From an uncultured Clostridia bacterium (GTDB lineage Bacteria > Bacillota > Clostridia > Tissierellales > Peptoniphilaceae), in NCBI GenBank assembly GCA_947254025.1, contig CAMYBS010000005.1:1-64000 (forward strand): a stretch of 64,000 nucleotides of DNA. Direction: 5' to 3'. The notes beneath the pieces are model-generated. The model did no database searches, was not told the DNA's origin, and saw only the letters and a program-made list of their open reading frames with translations. This document shows, piece after piece, positions 42,551-50,746 of this stretch. Numbering within the stretch: position 1 is the first letter of the stretch; the number at the start of each line of letters is the position of its first letter. Both the position numbers and the translations under genes were made by a program.

Positions 42551-42579
42551 ATTATATAACAAAAATAGTATTTTTTCAA
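42551..42579 (-). promoter_or_regulatory. Sigma-A promoter of nadK
   Basis: TTGAAA (42579-42574), 17-base spacer, TATAAT (42556-42551) on the minus strand. Confidence 0.75.
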
Positions 42580-42598
42580 TGTTTTAAATGCTCTTCGC

Positions 42599-42627
42599 TT
42601 GTAAAAACTCTTAATATATAATATAAT
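42599..42627 (+). promoter_or_regulatory. Sigma-A promoter of the pseudouridine synthase gene
   Basis: TTGTAA (42599-42604), 17-base spacer, TATAAT (42622-42627) on the plus strand, back to back with the nadK promoter. Confidence 0.7.
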
Positions 42628-42645
42628 TTACTCGTAGGTGATAAT

Positions 42646-43542
42646 GTGATTAACGATGAGTACAATGTATGCTTTGTTGCAAAGAGGTCATATGACAAGA
42701 TGAGTGAGATGATTGACGAGCTTAATATATCAAAGAGACTCTTTAGACGAAGCTACCTTAATAAAGATATATTTGTAAATGAAAAATTTAGACGCAAGGA
42801 CCTACCCATAGTTAAGGGAGAGGTGCTTCATATACATATGCCCGAAGAGGACACAGTGCCTGATGACTTCACATGCGAGATGGACATAGTAGATGAGACT
42901 ATAGACTACATGGTCATCAATAAAGAGAAGGGCATCTTGGTACACGAGACGAAGAACAATCAAGGCGCGACTATGTATAATGCTCTTAACAATCTATTTC
43001 AGTCACGCTCTCTTAAGAGGCGCGTTCGTCTTGTCAACAGACTCGATATGAACACAACAGGTCTTATGCTCGTTGCGAAAAACCCCTTCGCCCACTACAA
43101 TCTTATGCTTCAGATGGAGAGTGGTACCTTCAAGAAGAAGTACCATGCAGTAGTCGATGGATGCTTTCCTTATGATGAGATAGTAGTTGAAAAGAACATC
43201 AAGACCGACGAGACTGATCATATAAAGAAGAGAGTCTGTGATAATGACGAGGGTGACTATGCAAAGACCATATTCAAAAAAGTTCTAAGCACAGAAAAGT
43301 TCTCTATAGTCGAAGCTGATTTGTGCACTGGAAGGACGCATCAGATAAGACTGCACCTAGCATACTTGGGCTTTCCTATAGTAGGTGACACTCTGTACAA
43401 TGAGAAGACTTATGAGGGTGTTGATAGGCAACTATTGCATTCCTTCGAGATAAGCTTTAAAGATCCAAGGACTAATGAAGAGAGACGCTATGTAGTGAGT
43501 GATCACTCTGATATAATAAATTTTTCTAAAAATTTTGTGTAA
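42646..43542 (+). CDS. RluA-family pseudouridine synthase
   Basis: Isomerises uridine to pseudouridine in ribosomal RNA or tRNA; the target site cannot be assigned. The 298 residues have an N-terminal S4-like segment (SKRLFRRSYLNKDIFVNEK, near 25-50) and the catalytic domain with RLVNRLDMNTTGLMLVAKN, which contains the catalytic Asp, KKYHAVVDG, and the TGRTHQIRLHLAYLGFPIVGD signature. The start is GTG with AGGTGAT upstream. It is transcribed alone on the plus strand and followed by the 6S RNA gene with its own promoter. Confidence 0.92.
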   Translation: MINDEYNVCFVAKRSYDKMSEMIDELNISKRLFRRSYLNKDIFVNEKFRRKDLPIVKGEVLHIHMPEEDTVPDDFTCEMDIVDETIDYMVINKEKGILVHETKNNQGATMYNALNNLFQSRSLKRRVRLVNRLDMNTTGLMLVAKNPFAHYNLMLQMESGTFKKKYHAVVDGCFPYDEIVVEKNIKTDETDHIKKRVCDNDEGDYAKTIFKKVLSTEKFSIVEADLCTGRTHQIRLHLAYLGFPIVGDTLYNEKTYEGVDRQLLHSFEISFKDPRTNEERRYVVSDHSDIINFSKNFV

Positions 43543-43547
43543 ATGAC

Positions 43548-43576
43548 TTGCATTTTAAAAGTCTTTGCTATATAAT
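43548..43576 (+). promoter_or_regulatory. Sigma-A promoter of 6S RNA
   Basis: TTGCAT (43548-43553), 17-base spacer, TATAAT (43571-43576); predicted start near 43583. Confidence 0.75.
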
Positions 43577-43582
43577 ATATAT

Positions 43583-43765
43583 AAGCTATCCTGTAGTGCG
43601 CGCTTTTCATATTAATTTAACCGACAATAATAATATGGGATCGTGATTTTTTTACAATAGATAATATGCCTTAAGTGGACATTAGAAGTTGTGAATAACG
43701 AACCCACCTCGTATATGCGGGGATAAATTACTTATGAAAAACGGCACATAATGGGATTACATATC
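43583..43765 (+). ncRNA. ssrS: 6S RNA
   Basis: Small RNA that mimics an open promoter and binds the sigma-A RNA polymerase holoenzyme. The roughly 180-nt unit starts after a strong promoter and ends before a 30-bp palindromic terminator. The closing stem is visible: ATCC (43588-43591) with GGAT (43754-43757) and GTGC (43596-43599) with GCAC (43744-43747), separated by an internal loop, as in Firmicutes 6S RNA. The interior is a long irregular hairpin with an AT-rich bubble flanked by AACCGAC and GAACCCAC stretches. The region lacks reading frames. The call rests on structure and recalled consensus, not a covariance search. Confidence 0.75.
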
Positions 43766-43766
43766 A

Positions 43767-43796
43767 AAAGAGAGTGAGTATATACTCACTCTCTTT
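43767..43796 (+). terminator. Terminator of 6S RNA
   Basis: A perfect 30-bp palindrome (AAAGAGAGTGAGTAT and its complement) followed by AGTTTTG. A second hairpin (43815-43845) behind it ends the convergent reductase operon. Confidence 0.8.
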
Positions 43797-43814
43797 AGTT
43801 TTGTGCTAAAAACA

Positions 43815-43845
43815 TATAGAGGCTCTCACTAGGAGGGCCTCTTTT
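43815..43845. terminator. Terminator at the end of the corrinoid/reductase operon
   Basis: AGAGGCTCTC / GGAGGGCCTCT stem (one G-U type pair) with T residues on the plus strand and TATATGTTTTT on the minus strand, four bases after the reductase stop. Confidence 0.65.
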
Positions 43846-43848
43846 TAG

Positions 43849-44994
43849 CTAAAGCATCTCTATGAATGCTTCGATTCTTGTGTTTAATTGTCCCAAGTCT
43901 GACTCTGAGTAATCAGTTTCTACTTGGATGTAAGGAGTATTCTTTTCTTTTGTGACAAAGTCTCTAATAACTTTTGTCTCTACTTGGAATGGTGTACATG
44001 CTTGAAGCTGCATATCAACAACGCCATCAACCTTATACTCATCTATCATTCTTGATAATAGATTAAGCCTTGGTGTGTTAGGACTGATACATGCGCAGCC
44101 AATGTTTAAGTACTTCTTAGCAAGCGCATCATATATGTCTGGATTACTTAGGTCAACGTTCTCATCTATCGCCTTAGCGCCACCACAGTTTTCGTAGCTA
44201 ACTACAATGCCTCCGTTGTCCTCAACAGCCTTTATTACCTTTTCAGTCGCTCCACCTATTGGGCAACCTGTAATAAGTATCCTCTTCTTACCTGTGATGT
44301 GTTTGTTCTCACTTAAAATTTTCTTCTTAAGCTCTGAAAGCTCATTAGGTATTGCCTTCTTATCGAATTCAAATTGCACTCCATTTAAAACATGCCACAA
44401 GTCTAAACCCATGATAGGAAGTTCGTCAGCCTTCATTATGCCATAAAAGTCTTTAACAGCACTTCTTTCATTGTTCTTTATCACAGTTGCTTCTCTAAGC
44501 TTTTCTTCTGTTATCTCACATCCAAACTCTTTCGATACATATGCAGCAAGCTTTTTAATCTCAGCCTTCCATAGCTTAAGGCTCTCCTCAGACCTCTTTT
44601 GTGGCAGCTCCATAACATAGACGTGCTTAATCATACCAAGGTACTCATACATCTTCTTCTTGCCATCGCAAGTTGTTTCTCCGACTATAAGGTCAGAGAA
44701 ATAAAAGAAGGGACACTTGTCTGTTATAGCAAAGCCGTAGCTTGCCTTGATAAGTGGGCAAAGGTTTGTAGGTAAGTCCCTTTCAGCATCTTTTATGGTT
44801 TCATCAGATGTTGAACATAAGGAAACAGATGTCGCTCCCGCCGCAAGAGCTATCTCTTGCGGAAAGAATGTACAGAATATACCTATGACAGGTATATTCT
44901 TGTCTTTAATTTCTTTTACTTTTAAAAACGATTCTCTTCTCTTGTCTTTAAATTCATCAAAAATCTCTGGTAAATCTTTTCTTATGTTTATCAA
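43849..44994 (-). CDS. 2-hydroxyacyl-CoA dehydratase-family protein, double-cubane reductase type
   Basis: A 381-residue iron-sulfur protein related to HgdB/FldC dehydratase subunits and, more closely by pattern, to the double-cubane-cluster reductases (Carboxydothermus DCCP, E. coli YjiM). Visible signatures: GIFCTFFPQEIALAAGA, CPLIKASYGFA, DLIVGETTCDGKKKMYEYL, LITGCPIGG, YENCGG, IGCACISPN and LQACTPFQVE. DCCPs need an ATP-dependent activator of the HgdC/YjiL type; none is encoded nearby. It is the last gene of the corrinoid methyltransferase operon, so a role as a low-potential electron donor or terminal reductase there is an inference. Confidence 0.8.
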   Translation of the reverse strand: MINIRKDLPEIFDEFKDKRRESFLKVKEIKDKNIPVIGIFCTFFPQEIALAAGATSVSLCSTSDETIKDAERDLPTNLCPLIKASYGFAITDKCPFFYFSDLIVGETTCDGKKKMYEYLGMIKHVYVMELPQKRSEESLKLWKAEIKKLAAYVSKEFGCEITEEKLREATVIKNNERSAVKDFYGIMKADELPIMGLDLWHVLNGVQFEFDKKAIPNELSELKKKILSENKHITGKKRILITGCPIGGATEKVIKAVEDNGGIVVSYENCGGAKAIDENVDLSNPDIYDALAKKYLNIGCACISPNTPRLNLLSRMIDEYKVDGVVDMQLQACTPFQVETKVIRDFVTKEKNTPYIQVETDYSESDLGQLNTRIEAFIEML

Positions 44995-45027
44995 AATATC
45001 TTCCTCTATAAATCAATTAAATATAAT

Positions 45028-46383
45028 TTATGCTTCTTCTACTTTGTCAAGTTCAAAGTTCCATTTAGTCTTAAGGTCAGCGTATCTAACAAAGATTGAT
45101 AGAACTGCAAATACTAATAATATCATTGGATACCAAATATATGGAACTAACTCAACTGGTGATACAGCCCCTTCAGTGAAGCCTGAAGCGATAAGTATTT
45201 GTGCACCGTAAGGGATAAGTCCTTGAGTTATACAACTGAACATATCAAGTAGTGATGCTGTTCTTCTAGGGTCAACTTTGAATTTATTAGAAATTCTCTT
45301 TGCGATAGGTCCGCATATGATGATTGATACAGTGTTATTTGCAAGAGCAGCGTTTGATATCATAGTTAGTAGTGCAGTAGATAGTTCTGCAGAGTTTTTG
45401 CCCTTTGCCATCTTAGCTATCTTTAATACTAGCCATTCGATACCGCCATTAGCTCTAACCATATTAGCAAGACCACCAGTTAGCATTGAAAGTAAGAATA
45501 TTTCAAATTGTCCTGAAAAGCCACTAAAAATGTTTTGGCAAAGTTCAAGTCCGTTGTATGAGCCAGTTGCGATACCAACTCCGCCTGCAAATACAATACC
45601 AAGTGTAAGTACAACGAATACGTTAACGCCACATAAAGCAGCTATAAGTACGAACAAGTAAGGTAAGATAAGTACAAAGTTGTAGCTTAAATCATCAAAG
45701 TTAACTGGTCCAGATGTCCTAGCAACTATTAATAAGATAATAAGTGTTACAATTGCGGCTGGTAGTGCTACCTTGAAGTTTGATCTAAACTTATCCTTCA
45801 TATCAACATTTTGAGTTCTTGTTGCGGCGATTGTTGTGTCGGATATAACTGAAAGGTTGTCACCAAACATTGATCCACCTACTAAAGCCCCTAATACTAA
45901 AGCAACTGGTAGACCTGCTTTTTGTGCAATACCTACAGCGATAGGACCAACTGTAACTATAGTACCAACTGAAGTACCTGTTGCGATTGATAAGAAGCAA
46001 GCGATTACAAATAAACCTGCTGTTATGAATTGAACTGGTATTATGCTTAAGCCTAAGTTTACAACTGAGTCAACAGCTCCAGATGCCTTAGATAGTGTTG
46101 CGAAAGCACCAGCTAAGATGTAGATTAAACACATGATGATGATGTTGTCATCTCCGCAGCCTTTAACGAATACTTCGAACTTTGAGTCTATCGATCCCTT
46201 AAACATTAAGAAGGCAACGATAGTACCAATAAGTACTGCTATAGGTGATGGTATTTGGTAGAATGCCATCTCTACACCCATGTTGTCTAAAATGATTCCT
46301 GATAACAAGAAAAAACCTATAAATACAATGAATGGTATCAGTGCCAATCCATTAGGTTTGATTGATGATTTTTCGTCCATCAC
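45028..46383 (-). CDS. NhaC-family Na+/H+ antiporter-type transporter
   Basis: A 451-residue inner-membrane protein with 11-12 helices of the NhaC family. Typical segments are ATGTSVGTIVTVGPIAVGIAQ, GSMFGDNLSVISDTTIAATRTQNVDM and the second-half repeat SNAALANNTVSIIICGPIAKRIS followed by GLIPYGAQILIASG. Members exchange Na+ for H+, but some (MleN) exchange organic acids, so an import role for the operon's substrate is possible. It sits between the corrinoid-protein and reductase genes with short gaps (20 and 33 bp). Confidence 0.88.
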   Translation of the reverse strand: MMDEKSSIKPNGLALIPFIVFIGFFLLSGIILDNMGVEMAFYQIPSPIAVLIGTIVAFLMFKGSIDSKFEVFVKGCGDDNIIIMCLIYILAGAFATLSKASGAVDSVVNLGLSIIPVQFITAGLFVIACFLSIATGTSVGTIVTVGPIAVGIAQKAGLPVALVLGALVGGSMFGDNLSVISDTTIAATRTQNVDMKDKFRSNFKVALPAAIVTLIILLIVARTSGPVNFDDLSYNFVLILPYLFVLIAALCGVNVFVVLTLGIVFAGGVGIATGSYNGLELCQNIFSGFSGQFEIFLLSMLTGGLANMVRANGGIEWLVLKIAKMAKGKNSAELSTALLTMISNAALANNTVSIIICGPIAKRISNKFKVDPRRTASLLDMFSCITQGLIPYGAQILIASGFTEGAVSPVELVPYIWYPMILLVFAVLSIFVRYADLKTKWNFELDKVEEA

Positions 46384-46403
46384 AAATTCCTCCTACTTTT
46401 TTA

Positions 46404-47048
46404 TTATATTTTTAATAACTCCTTAGCAGCTTTAACGGCTTCGACAGCATCTACAGTATACTTATCTGCGCCAATCTTATTTGCAAATGATTGTGAGATA
46501 GGTCCTCCACCTATCATTACTTTGTATTTGTCTCTTATGCCTCTGTCTTCAAGTATCTCAATGACTCTTCTCATGTTTCTCATGGTTGTTGTCATAAGTG
46601 TCGACATACATATGATGTCAACTCCATGCTCTTGTGCGGCGTCAACAAACTTATGCACTTCAACATCTCTGCCTAGGTCTATGACTTCAAAACCTTGTGT
46701 TTGAAACATGGTCTTAACTAAGTTCTTGCCAATGTCGTGAGTGTCCCCTTCAACAACACCTATGACTATCTTGTGATTGTGTTCAAGCTCGTTCTTCTCT
46801 AGGTGTGGTCTTAACACATCAAGTGCATTGTTCATTGCATCTGAACATAACAAAAGGTCTGTTACGAAATATTCCTCTTCTTGAAAAGCTTCCCCCGCTC
46901 TTTTCATTCCTGGAACCAATCCGTTAACTATAGCATCAAGTGCGTCATAACCTTCATCAATATAGTTTTGTGCCACCTCTGCTATCTTTTCGTCTTCGTA
47001 TTCGTAGACGTAGTCGTCTAGAATTTTGTAGTACTCTTCTTTTCTCAT
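46404..47048 (-). CDS. Cobalamin-binding corrinoid protein (MtbC/MttC type)
   Basis: Methyl carrier of anaerobic methyltransferase systems. The 214 residues have the usual two domains: a four-helix N-terminal cap (to about residue 85; NGLVPGMKRAGEAFQEEEYFVTDLLLCSDAMN) and a B12-binding Rossmann domain with VVEGDTHDIGKN, which holds the axial His of the DxHxxG motif near residue 104, then CMSTLMTTTM and MIGGGPIS. RACo-type activator and UroD-fold methyltransferase genes are directly upstream (9 bp gap to the activator). Confidence 0.93.
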   Translation of the reverse strand: MRKEEYYKILDDYVYEYEDEKIAEVAQNYIDEGYDALDAIVNGLVPGMKRAGEAFQEEEYFVTDLLLCSDAMNNALDVLRPHLEKNELEHNHKIVIGVVEGDTHDIGKNLVKTMFQTQGFEVIDLGRDVEVHKFVDAAQEHGVDIICMSTLMTTTMRNMRRVIEILEDRGIRDKYKVMIGGGPISQSFANKIGADKYTVDAVEAVKAAKELLKI

Positions 47049-47057
47049 ATCTTCCTC

Positions 47058-48776
47058 CTATTTAAAATATGAACAGTCGATAAAAGCTTTTTGATAGTTG
47101 TCATCATAACTTAACTCCAAAAACTTTATCTTCTTGCTTAAACTCAAAAGATTTTTTCTCTTCTTCTTTGATAAAACTACACTGATCGCGCCATCAAGTG
47201 AAGTGTTCTTAAGATACGAAATCTTTTCTTCATCTATCTTTGGTATAAAGTAAGTGTTTAAAAGCATATCCTTTGATAAGTGATAACCAAACTGACCTGC
47301 AATGAATAAGTCATCAACTTCTTCAGCTCTCATGCCAAGCTTCTTGAACAATAATACTATCCCAGATAGTATTGCACTCTTTGATAGCTGAATGTTACGT
47401 ATGTCCTTCTTAGTGATGTAGACATCTCCTAAGTCGATAACGCTCTTGCCATCAAGATCCTTTAAGAAAGTCCTTCGCTTATCATTTTCATCAAGGTCTT
47501 CTAGCTTTACAAGCCTTCCCCTGTAATCAATTAGACCCACCTTAAGCGCCTCGCGTATAACAGCTAAAACACCAGAACCGCATATCGATTTTGCTCTTTG
47601 CTTACCTATCACGACTATGTTTTTACTTCCACTATCAAGGTCAAAGAAAACATTTTCGATAGCGCCTAGCTCAGCTCTCGAACCAAACTCGATGTTCATA
47701 CCTTCAAGTGCTGGACCTGCTGCGCAGCTACTTGCATAGTAGTGGTCTTTGTACTTTAAAACTAGCTCAGTATTAGTGCCTATATCCATAAACATGACGT
47801 TCTTGTCCATGCTCTCTATGTCTATATGATTAACGCCACTTAGTATATCCGCACCGACGTATGACGAGATCGATGGTATAGTGAACGCCTTTGTATATCT
47901 TCCAAGTTTCATACCAATGTCTTTTGCATCTATCTCAAAATTAAAGTAGCTAACAATCTTGTATGGCGCCTCGCCAAGACTCGTCGGGTCGACACCCATA
48001 AGTATGTGCATCATAACGGAGTTGGCTGAGAAGACTACTTCGTATAAACTATCTATATCCAAGCTGTGCTTATTAAATATTTTTACTATATTCTCCTCGA
48101 TTGCCTTAGTGATCTGTTCTTGCATCTTGTATAAGTTGTCTTTTAGGTCGATGGCTGCGCTCATTCTTGACAAGACATCAAGCCCAAAACTTATTTGCGG
48201 ATTAACAAAGGATGCTCTCTCTACAACTCTAGCACTACTTATATCAAGAACTGATATTGCAACACTTGTTGTGCCTATATCAACAGCAGCTGCATATATC
48301 TTGTCATTACCTTCATCGCGGATTGCTATCACATCATCGTTTAGATATATCGCATGCTTTACACCCTTAGTAAAGTTTGTATTCTTTAATACATTGTATG
48401 AAATGTGACCGAAGACCTTCTCATACTCATCTTCCCATGAAGTATCGGCATCTCTACTGTCTTCAAAGCTGTGAGTCTTCATAGTAAGAACCGACTCACT
48501 CGCATCAAAAGTATCTATATCTGAAGTAAGTAGGTTCTCTGCCTTAGCCTCATCAAAGAAATCAAGGCTTATGTCACTCTTAAGCTTGTACTGGCACGAA
48601 AGAACTACATCTTCATGTGTGCCATCTATAATCCTAACTTTGCATTTCTTGCAAGTGCCCATACCATTGCACGGTGCTTCTATAAAGTAACCGTTCTCTC
48701 TTAGTACATCTAAAAGAACGCTTTCCTCTTTTGCTTCGATTATGTTGTCATCACTAAGTATGTGAATTTTAGGCAT
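47058..48776 (-). CDS. Reductive activator of corrinoid proteins (RACo type)
   Basis: ATP-dependent protein that re-reduces accidentally oxidised Co(II) corrinoid proteins. The 572 residues start with a [2Fe-2S] ferredoxin domain (CNGMGTCKKCKV and LSCQ supply the four cysteines, residues 36-62), then an intermediate linker, then the ASKHA ATPase domain with VDIGTTSVAISVLD, FMDIGTNTELVLK, CAAGPALEGMNIEFG and ICGSGVLAVI (DUF4445). Length is somewhat below the usual 600-640. It overlaps the upstream methyltransferase gene by 8 bp. Confidence 0.92.
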   Translation of the reverse strand: MPKIHILSDDNIIEAKEESVLLDVLRENGYFIEAPCNGMGTCKKCKVRIIDGTHEDVVLSCQYKLKSDISLDFFDEAKAENLLTSDIDTFDASESVLTMKTHSFEDSRDADTSWEDEYEKVFGHISYNVLKNTNFTKGVKHAIYLNDDVIAIRDEGNDKIYAAAVDIGTTSVAISVLDISSARVVERASFVNPQISFGLDVLSRMSAAIDLKDNLYKMQEQITKAIEENIVKIFNKHSLDIDSLYEVVFSANSVMMHILMGVDPTSLGEAPYKIVSYFNFEIDAKDIGMKLGRYTKAFTIPSISSYVGADILSGVNHIDIESMDKNVMFMDIGTNTELVLKYKDHYYASSCAAGPALEGMNIEFGSRAELGAIENVFFDLDSGSKNIVVIGKQRAKSICGSGVLAVIREALKVGLIDYRGRLVKLEDLDENDKRRTFLKDLDGKSVIDLGDVYITKKDIRNIQLSKSAILSGIVLLFKKLGMRAEEVDDLFIAGQFGYHLSKDMLLNTYFIPKIDEEKISYLKNTSLDGAISVVLSKKKRKNLLSLSKKIKFLELSYDDNYQKAFIDCSYFK

Positions 48777-49770
48777 CTTCTACTCCCTTTAATATAGCTT
48801 TAACATTTTCAAGCGGCGATCCCATGCCAAGCCCACAGGCCGGAGCTATGATGTCAACACCGTCTTTGACTCTATTTTGAGCGACCTTGTAAACTTGATC
48901 AGCTCTGTTATTTTCTATTAAATATGTCGACACGTTACCCATGACAGGTTTGTGTATATATTTTTTTGCATTCTTTAGATTAACCATGGCATCAAAGGAG
49001 AATGCCTCTGCGTGAATCTCATCAACTATATCGATAACGCTCCTCATATTGCCACAGATATGAACTATAATAGGCACCTCTTTATGTGCTTTGATCTTGT
49101 CTATGATGTAGTTGACATAGTGTATTAGATACTCTTTAAAGTACTTTGGTCCAAGTATCTCTGCTGTGCCGCTTGGGTCTGCGATAGCTATAAGGTCGGC
49201 TCCTGCATCGACCTCTTTAATCGCAAGCTCAGCAATCTTATCTGATATATAAGTCATGAATTCTTCAAAAACTTCTTTGTTCTTCTTTAGTCCAACGTAG
49301 ATTTCCTTTGCATCAACAAGGCTTGTTGCAACTGAGAACGGTCCTGTTATATTACCAATGACTGGTATGGTATCATTCTTTAAAATTTTAATCGCTCCTA
49401 TCAGGGCGTCTTCTCTATTAAAATCAACCTTGACATGCTTAAGCTTATCTAGATCAAGCTTGTCCATTGCATACTCAACTATGTGTGCTTCTTCGCAGTT
49501 ATTACCATAAACGCATTTTGATCCTAGCATCTCTGACTCAACACTCATACAGAATGGCACTGCGTAGTTCTCAAACAGATTTTCTTCAACAACTAGCTTC
49601 GATAGCTTTGCCATCTCTTCTGCGTCTGAGTTTGCTTTTGCAAAATCAATGCCGTGCTTTTCTATAAGCTCAGTTACACATGGATTCATCATGCCGCCTG
49701 GACATATAACAGCAGGTCTGTCTGCCTTCTCTCCACTAAGTATCTTTAGTAGTCTTTCTTTCTTATTCAT
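48769..49770 (-). CDS. UroD-fold corrinoid methyltransferase (MtaA/CmuA family)
   Basis: A 333-residue TIM-barrel protein of the uroporphyrinogen-decarboxylase/MtaA superfamily, with the methyltransferase rather than the heme-pathway pattern. The zinc ligands are probably His and Cys in VHICGN and a Cys in PACGLGMGSP near the C-terminus. Other family marks are NITGPFSVATSLV and ADPSGTAEILGPKYFKEY. Such proteins move methyl groups between a substrate and the corrinoid protein. It overlaps both neighbours by 8 bp, so it belongs firmly to this operon. The methyl substrate is unknown. Confidence 0.85.
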   Translation of the reverse strand: MNKKERLLKILSGEKADRPAVICPGGMMNPCVTELIEKHGIDFAKANSDAEEMAKLSKLVVEENLFENYAVPFCMSVESEMLGSKCVYGNNCEEAHIVEYAMDKLDLDKLKHVKVDFNREDALIGAIKILKNDTIPVIGNITGPFSVATSLVDAKEIYVGLKKNKEVFEEFMTYISDKIAELAIKEVDAGADLIAIADPSGTAEILGPKYFKEYLIHYVNYIIDKIKAHKEVPIIVHICGNMRSVIDIVDEIHAEAFSFDAMVNLKNAKKYIHKPVMGNVSTYLIENNRADQVYKVAQNRVKDGVDIIAPACGLGMGSPLENVKAILKGVEDA

Positions 49771-50584
49771 AATTCCCCCCTAATACTGTAATCGTTCTAA
49801 CATTAGCTAAAATCTTAAAGCATCTATTACTAAAGAGTCTGTAAGACGAACTTAACAGCGCTTCTTGATAAGTCATCTTATCAGTCTCTACTTTGATTTC
49901 ATTAAATAGTCCTAGGTCTGACAATGCAAAGCCGAGCTTAGGACATATATGTATCTTAAAGTTTGTATACTGCAATATGTCATTAATAAGTGGAAAGTAG
50001 AAATCATTCACTAGCTCTTTAACAATCTTGGGTCCTAGCGTCTCAACACTAAGTAGCGGGTCAGCAAGACATATAATCTTTACCTTCTTTTCATCAAGAT
50101 GTGCTAGTAAGTCTAAAACGTTTCGTCTATAGTATGCATAAATTTTTTCTTTATCAAGCTTCTTTCTAAAAGCTAATAGCAGCTTCGATATATCTATCAC
50201 TTGTGATAAGAAGGACAAAAGACCATTAAGCTTAAAACAAATAGGAGCCTCTTCACCTGCCATAGCTTTTTGCATACAAGTAAAGTGCTCCAAATTAAAA
50301 TTAAAATCTTTTAACTTGTATAGTTCATCTAAATCATTAAGTTCAACAAATCTTCTAAGATTAGCATCCTTGTCAAGCATCATGCCGGCAAGTTCACCTT
50401 CAAGAGTGCCTGCAATAGGATAAAAAATTGCAGCAAAACCAAGGCTCATTCTTTGAGCTACTTCTCTATACATCTTAGCATCACTGAACAAGTCTTCTTC
50501 TTTAATATTCAAATTCAAATCAGTATACTCTTTCTCGTTAGTTGCAGTACAAGAGTACACTCTAATATCTCCTATCTTTTTCAC
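49763..50584 (-). CDS. Divergent, shortened UroD-fold protein
   Basis: About 273 residues distantly resembling the MtaA/UroD family: LADPLLSVETLGPKIVKEL matches ADPSGTAEILGPKYFKEY of its neighbour, and KIHICPKLG keeps the His-x-Cys pair. The N-terminal strand-helix units are missing, and no clear third zinc ligand (CGLG) remains. The GTG at 50584 is preferred because GGTGAGGG precedes it; an in-frame TTG at 50629 overlaps the predicted promoter (50601-50629). First gene of the operon. A regulatory or scaffolding role, or decay of a third methyltransferase, are both possible. Confidence 0.65.
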   Translation of the reverse strand: MKKIGDIRVYSCTATNEKEYTDLNLNIKEEDLFSDAKMYREVAQRMSLGFAAIFYPIAGTLEGELAGMMLDKDANLRRFVELNDLDELYKLKDFNFNLEHFTCMQKAMAGEEAPICFKLNGLLSFLSQVIDISKLLLAFRKKLDKEKIYAYYRRNVLDLLAHLDEKKVKIICLADPLLSVETLGPKIVKELVNDFYFPLINDILQYTNFKIHICPKLGFALSDLGLFNEIKVETDKMTYQEALLSSSYRLFSNRCFKILANVRTITVLGGNYE

Positions 50585-50600
50585 GCCCTCACCAGCAAAT

Positions 50601-50629
50601 ATTATATAACAGCTTTGTGAATTGCGCAA
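50601..50629 (-). promoter_or_regulatory. Sigma-A promoter of the corrinoid methyltransferase operon
   Basis: TTGCGC (50629-50624), 17-base spacer, TATAAT (50606-50601) on the minus strand. The predicted leader before the GTG at 50584 is only about 10 bases. Confidence 0.6.
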
Positions 50630-50671
50630 ACATATGTATTTAAGTGGTATTCATGAAATTTATACAATAAA

Positions 50672-50702
50672 AATGTGCATATAGCATTGCTACACGCACA
50701 TT
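50672..50702 (-). terminator. Terminator of the CapA/UroD operon
   Basis: AATGTGC / GCACATT stem with an inner TAGC/GCTA pair, followed by TTTTATTG on the minus strand. It separates the upstream UroD-fold gene from the corrinoid operon. Confidence 0.7.
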
Positions 50703-50746
50703 AATTCAGTAAATTATTTCTAATGTCCAAAGTCTATAAAAAAATA

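Noticed and set aside
43543..43590. Transcript of the pseudouridine synthase gene running into the 6S region as its 3' UTR
   Set aside because: A separate consensus-spaced promoter and a closed stem starting right after it fit an independent RNA gene better.
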